Part shown: piece by piece, positions 36,368 through 37,168 of the stretch | Numbering within the stretch: the stretch's first letter is position 1 | Layout of the letters: each line of letters opens with the position of its first letter | NCBI GenBank assembly: GCA_029263355.1 | Contig: JAJCXQ010000289.1 | Coordinates: 1 to 37,168, forward strand | DNA: 37,168 bases | Direction: 5' to 3' | Source of the DNA: Acidobacteriota bacterium | Lineage (GTDB): Bacteria; Acidobacteriota; Thermoanaerobaculia; Multivoradales; J023 | The notes under the pieces: model-generated | Database searches by the model: none | What the model saw: only the letters and a program-made list of their open reading frames with translations | What the model was told of the DNA's origin: nothing | Position numbers and translations under genes: made by a program

Positions 36368-37168
36368 ATGGCTGAAACGTCGACTGCCCATGTCTCGTCT
36401 CGACCCGCAGAGCATTCAGCTAACCCCTACCGAGAAAAAGAGCTCGAGCTAGCACAGCTGACGGCCATCGTCGGCGATGCGCTAATGTTTTCTCCCCCGC
36501 TTTATCCCAACTCGATTCTGGGACATCCCTGGACCTGGATCCCGCCACATCCTCGATGGTCAGAATTCAGCATTGTCAATATTCAGCAGATCTTGCGATC
36601 TGTTCAATACTTACTCGATGTCACCGTCCCCGCCATTCCGCTCGCTATGCCCAAAACGGTACCGATTGTCGGGAAATCGGTTTTCTGGCGACCTACGACG
36701 ATCCTTTACGAGCCGGGTATCGACTTCAACCCTTATGCATTCCCCGAAGAAGCCTGGATTTTCATCAATGGCATAGCAACCAACAAAAAGCTCTCGAGGA
36801 TGAACGCCAAGTTCCTCGTCTCGATGTTTCATCGTCCATTGACCATCGTTCAGAACGCCACCGACTCTATCGGCGTCGATCTCTTCGAGTCCGTGCTCGG
36901 CAAAGCCTGGGAAGTTCACACCGAGCCCGCTGCCAAGGCTTATCCATTTATTCATCGTGCATTGCACGATCCTGAAAAAAAACGTGTTGTTGTCCTCTGT
37001 CATTCACAGGGCACAATCATCATGTCCAACGTCCTACGAGCTCTGCTCAATGACGACCACCGCGGGATCCTCGACGAAGCAGGGAGACGCGCCGGCTTCA
37101 TGTCGGAGGACGAGTCCTGCCAGCCGCTCGAGGATCTCGAGTTATTGAAGAAACTCGAGATCTACAAC
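36368..37168 (+). CDS. Alpha/beta-hydrolase-like protein, N-terminal part (runs off the window)
   Basis: 267 codons are open to the end of the window without a stop. A GGGAGG ribosome site lies six bases before the ATG. The central segment AWIFINGIATNKKLSRMNAK, a later RPLTIVQNATDS, and a strand-turn-helix VVVLCHSQGTIIMSNVLRAL fit an esterase/lipase-type alpha/beta hydrolase, with S213 in HSQGT as nucleophile. The acid and His residues would be beyond 37168. No signal peptide is visible. The gene appears somewhat less GC-rich than the his-trp genes. Substrate unknown. Confidence 0.85.
   Translation, partial: MAETSTAHVSSRPAEHSANPYREKELELAQLTAIVGDALMFSPPLYPNSILGHPWTWIPPHPRWSEFSIVNIQQILRSVQYLLDVTVPAIPLAMPKTVPIVGKSVFWRPTTILYEPGIDFNPYAFPEEAWIFINGIATNKKLSRMNAKFLVSMFHRPLTIVQNATDSIGVDLFESVLGKAWEVHTEPAAKAYPFIHRALHDPEKKRVVVLCHSQGTIIMSNVLRALLNDDHRGILDEAGRRAGFMSEDESCQPLEDLELLKKLEIYN

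Overview
The window is GC-rich bacterial DNA with densely packed genes and frequent 4-base start/stop overlaps. Acidobacteriota, perhaps the Thermoanaerobaculia, is my best guess. It rests on gene style only: an FHA sigma-54 activator next to a Ser/Thr kinase, a fused aroD-aroE, short HisG with HisZ, a two-gene Tat locus, and GCCGGCG palindromic repeats at gene ends. No rRNA or other taxonomic marker is present.

Left part (1-10161): the start of a Ser/Thr kinase and an FHA/AAA+ sigma-54 activator (both minus). A near-perfect sigma-54 promoter faces the other way and leads into a secreted protein with leukocidin-like features. Then comes a membrane-anchored FtsK-like protein whose two Walker motifs are degenerate. 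It is fused to a C-terminal TIR domain and interrupted near its end by an in-frame TAG. tatC-tatA/B (minus) and a ctp-type S41 protease (plus) follow, then four tandem copies of a 62-bp palindromic repeat.

Centre (10148-27873, minus): one transcription unit of 19 tightly coupled genes, hisZ-G-D-C-B-H-A-F-IE followed without a break by trpE-G-D-C-F-B-A, then a nitrilase-family hydrolase, an esterase and an acyltransferase. Upstream of hisZ are a strong sigma-70 promoter (TTGACA-N17-TCTAAT) and a 37-codon leader ORF ending SSWWYGVHHHGI, with adjacent Trp codons and three consecutive His codons. Alternative RNA pairings lie within and after it. This reads as a dual His/Trp attenuator controlling a fused his-trp supraoperon, and is the most notable feature of the window.

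Right part (27874-37168): a small accessory region with a frameshifted basic-repeat ORF, a small degraded ORF, a 5'-truncated RHS gene with a Cys-rich tip, and a possible immunity gene. Then aroDE-hisS (minus), which again concerns aromatic amino acids and histidine. Two repeat-rich non-coding stretches flank a small unknown gene, and the window ends in the first 267 codons of an alpha/beta-hydrolase-like gene.
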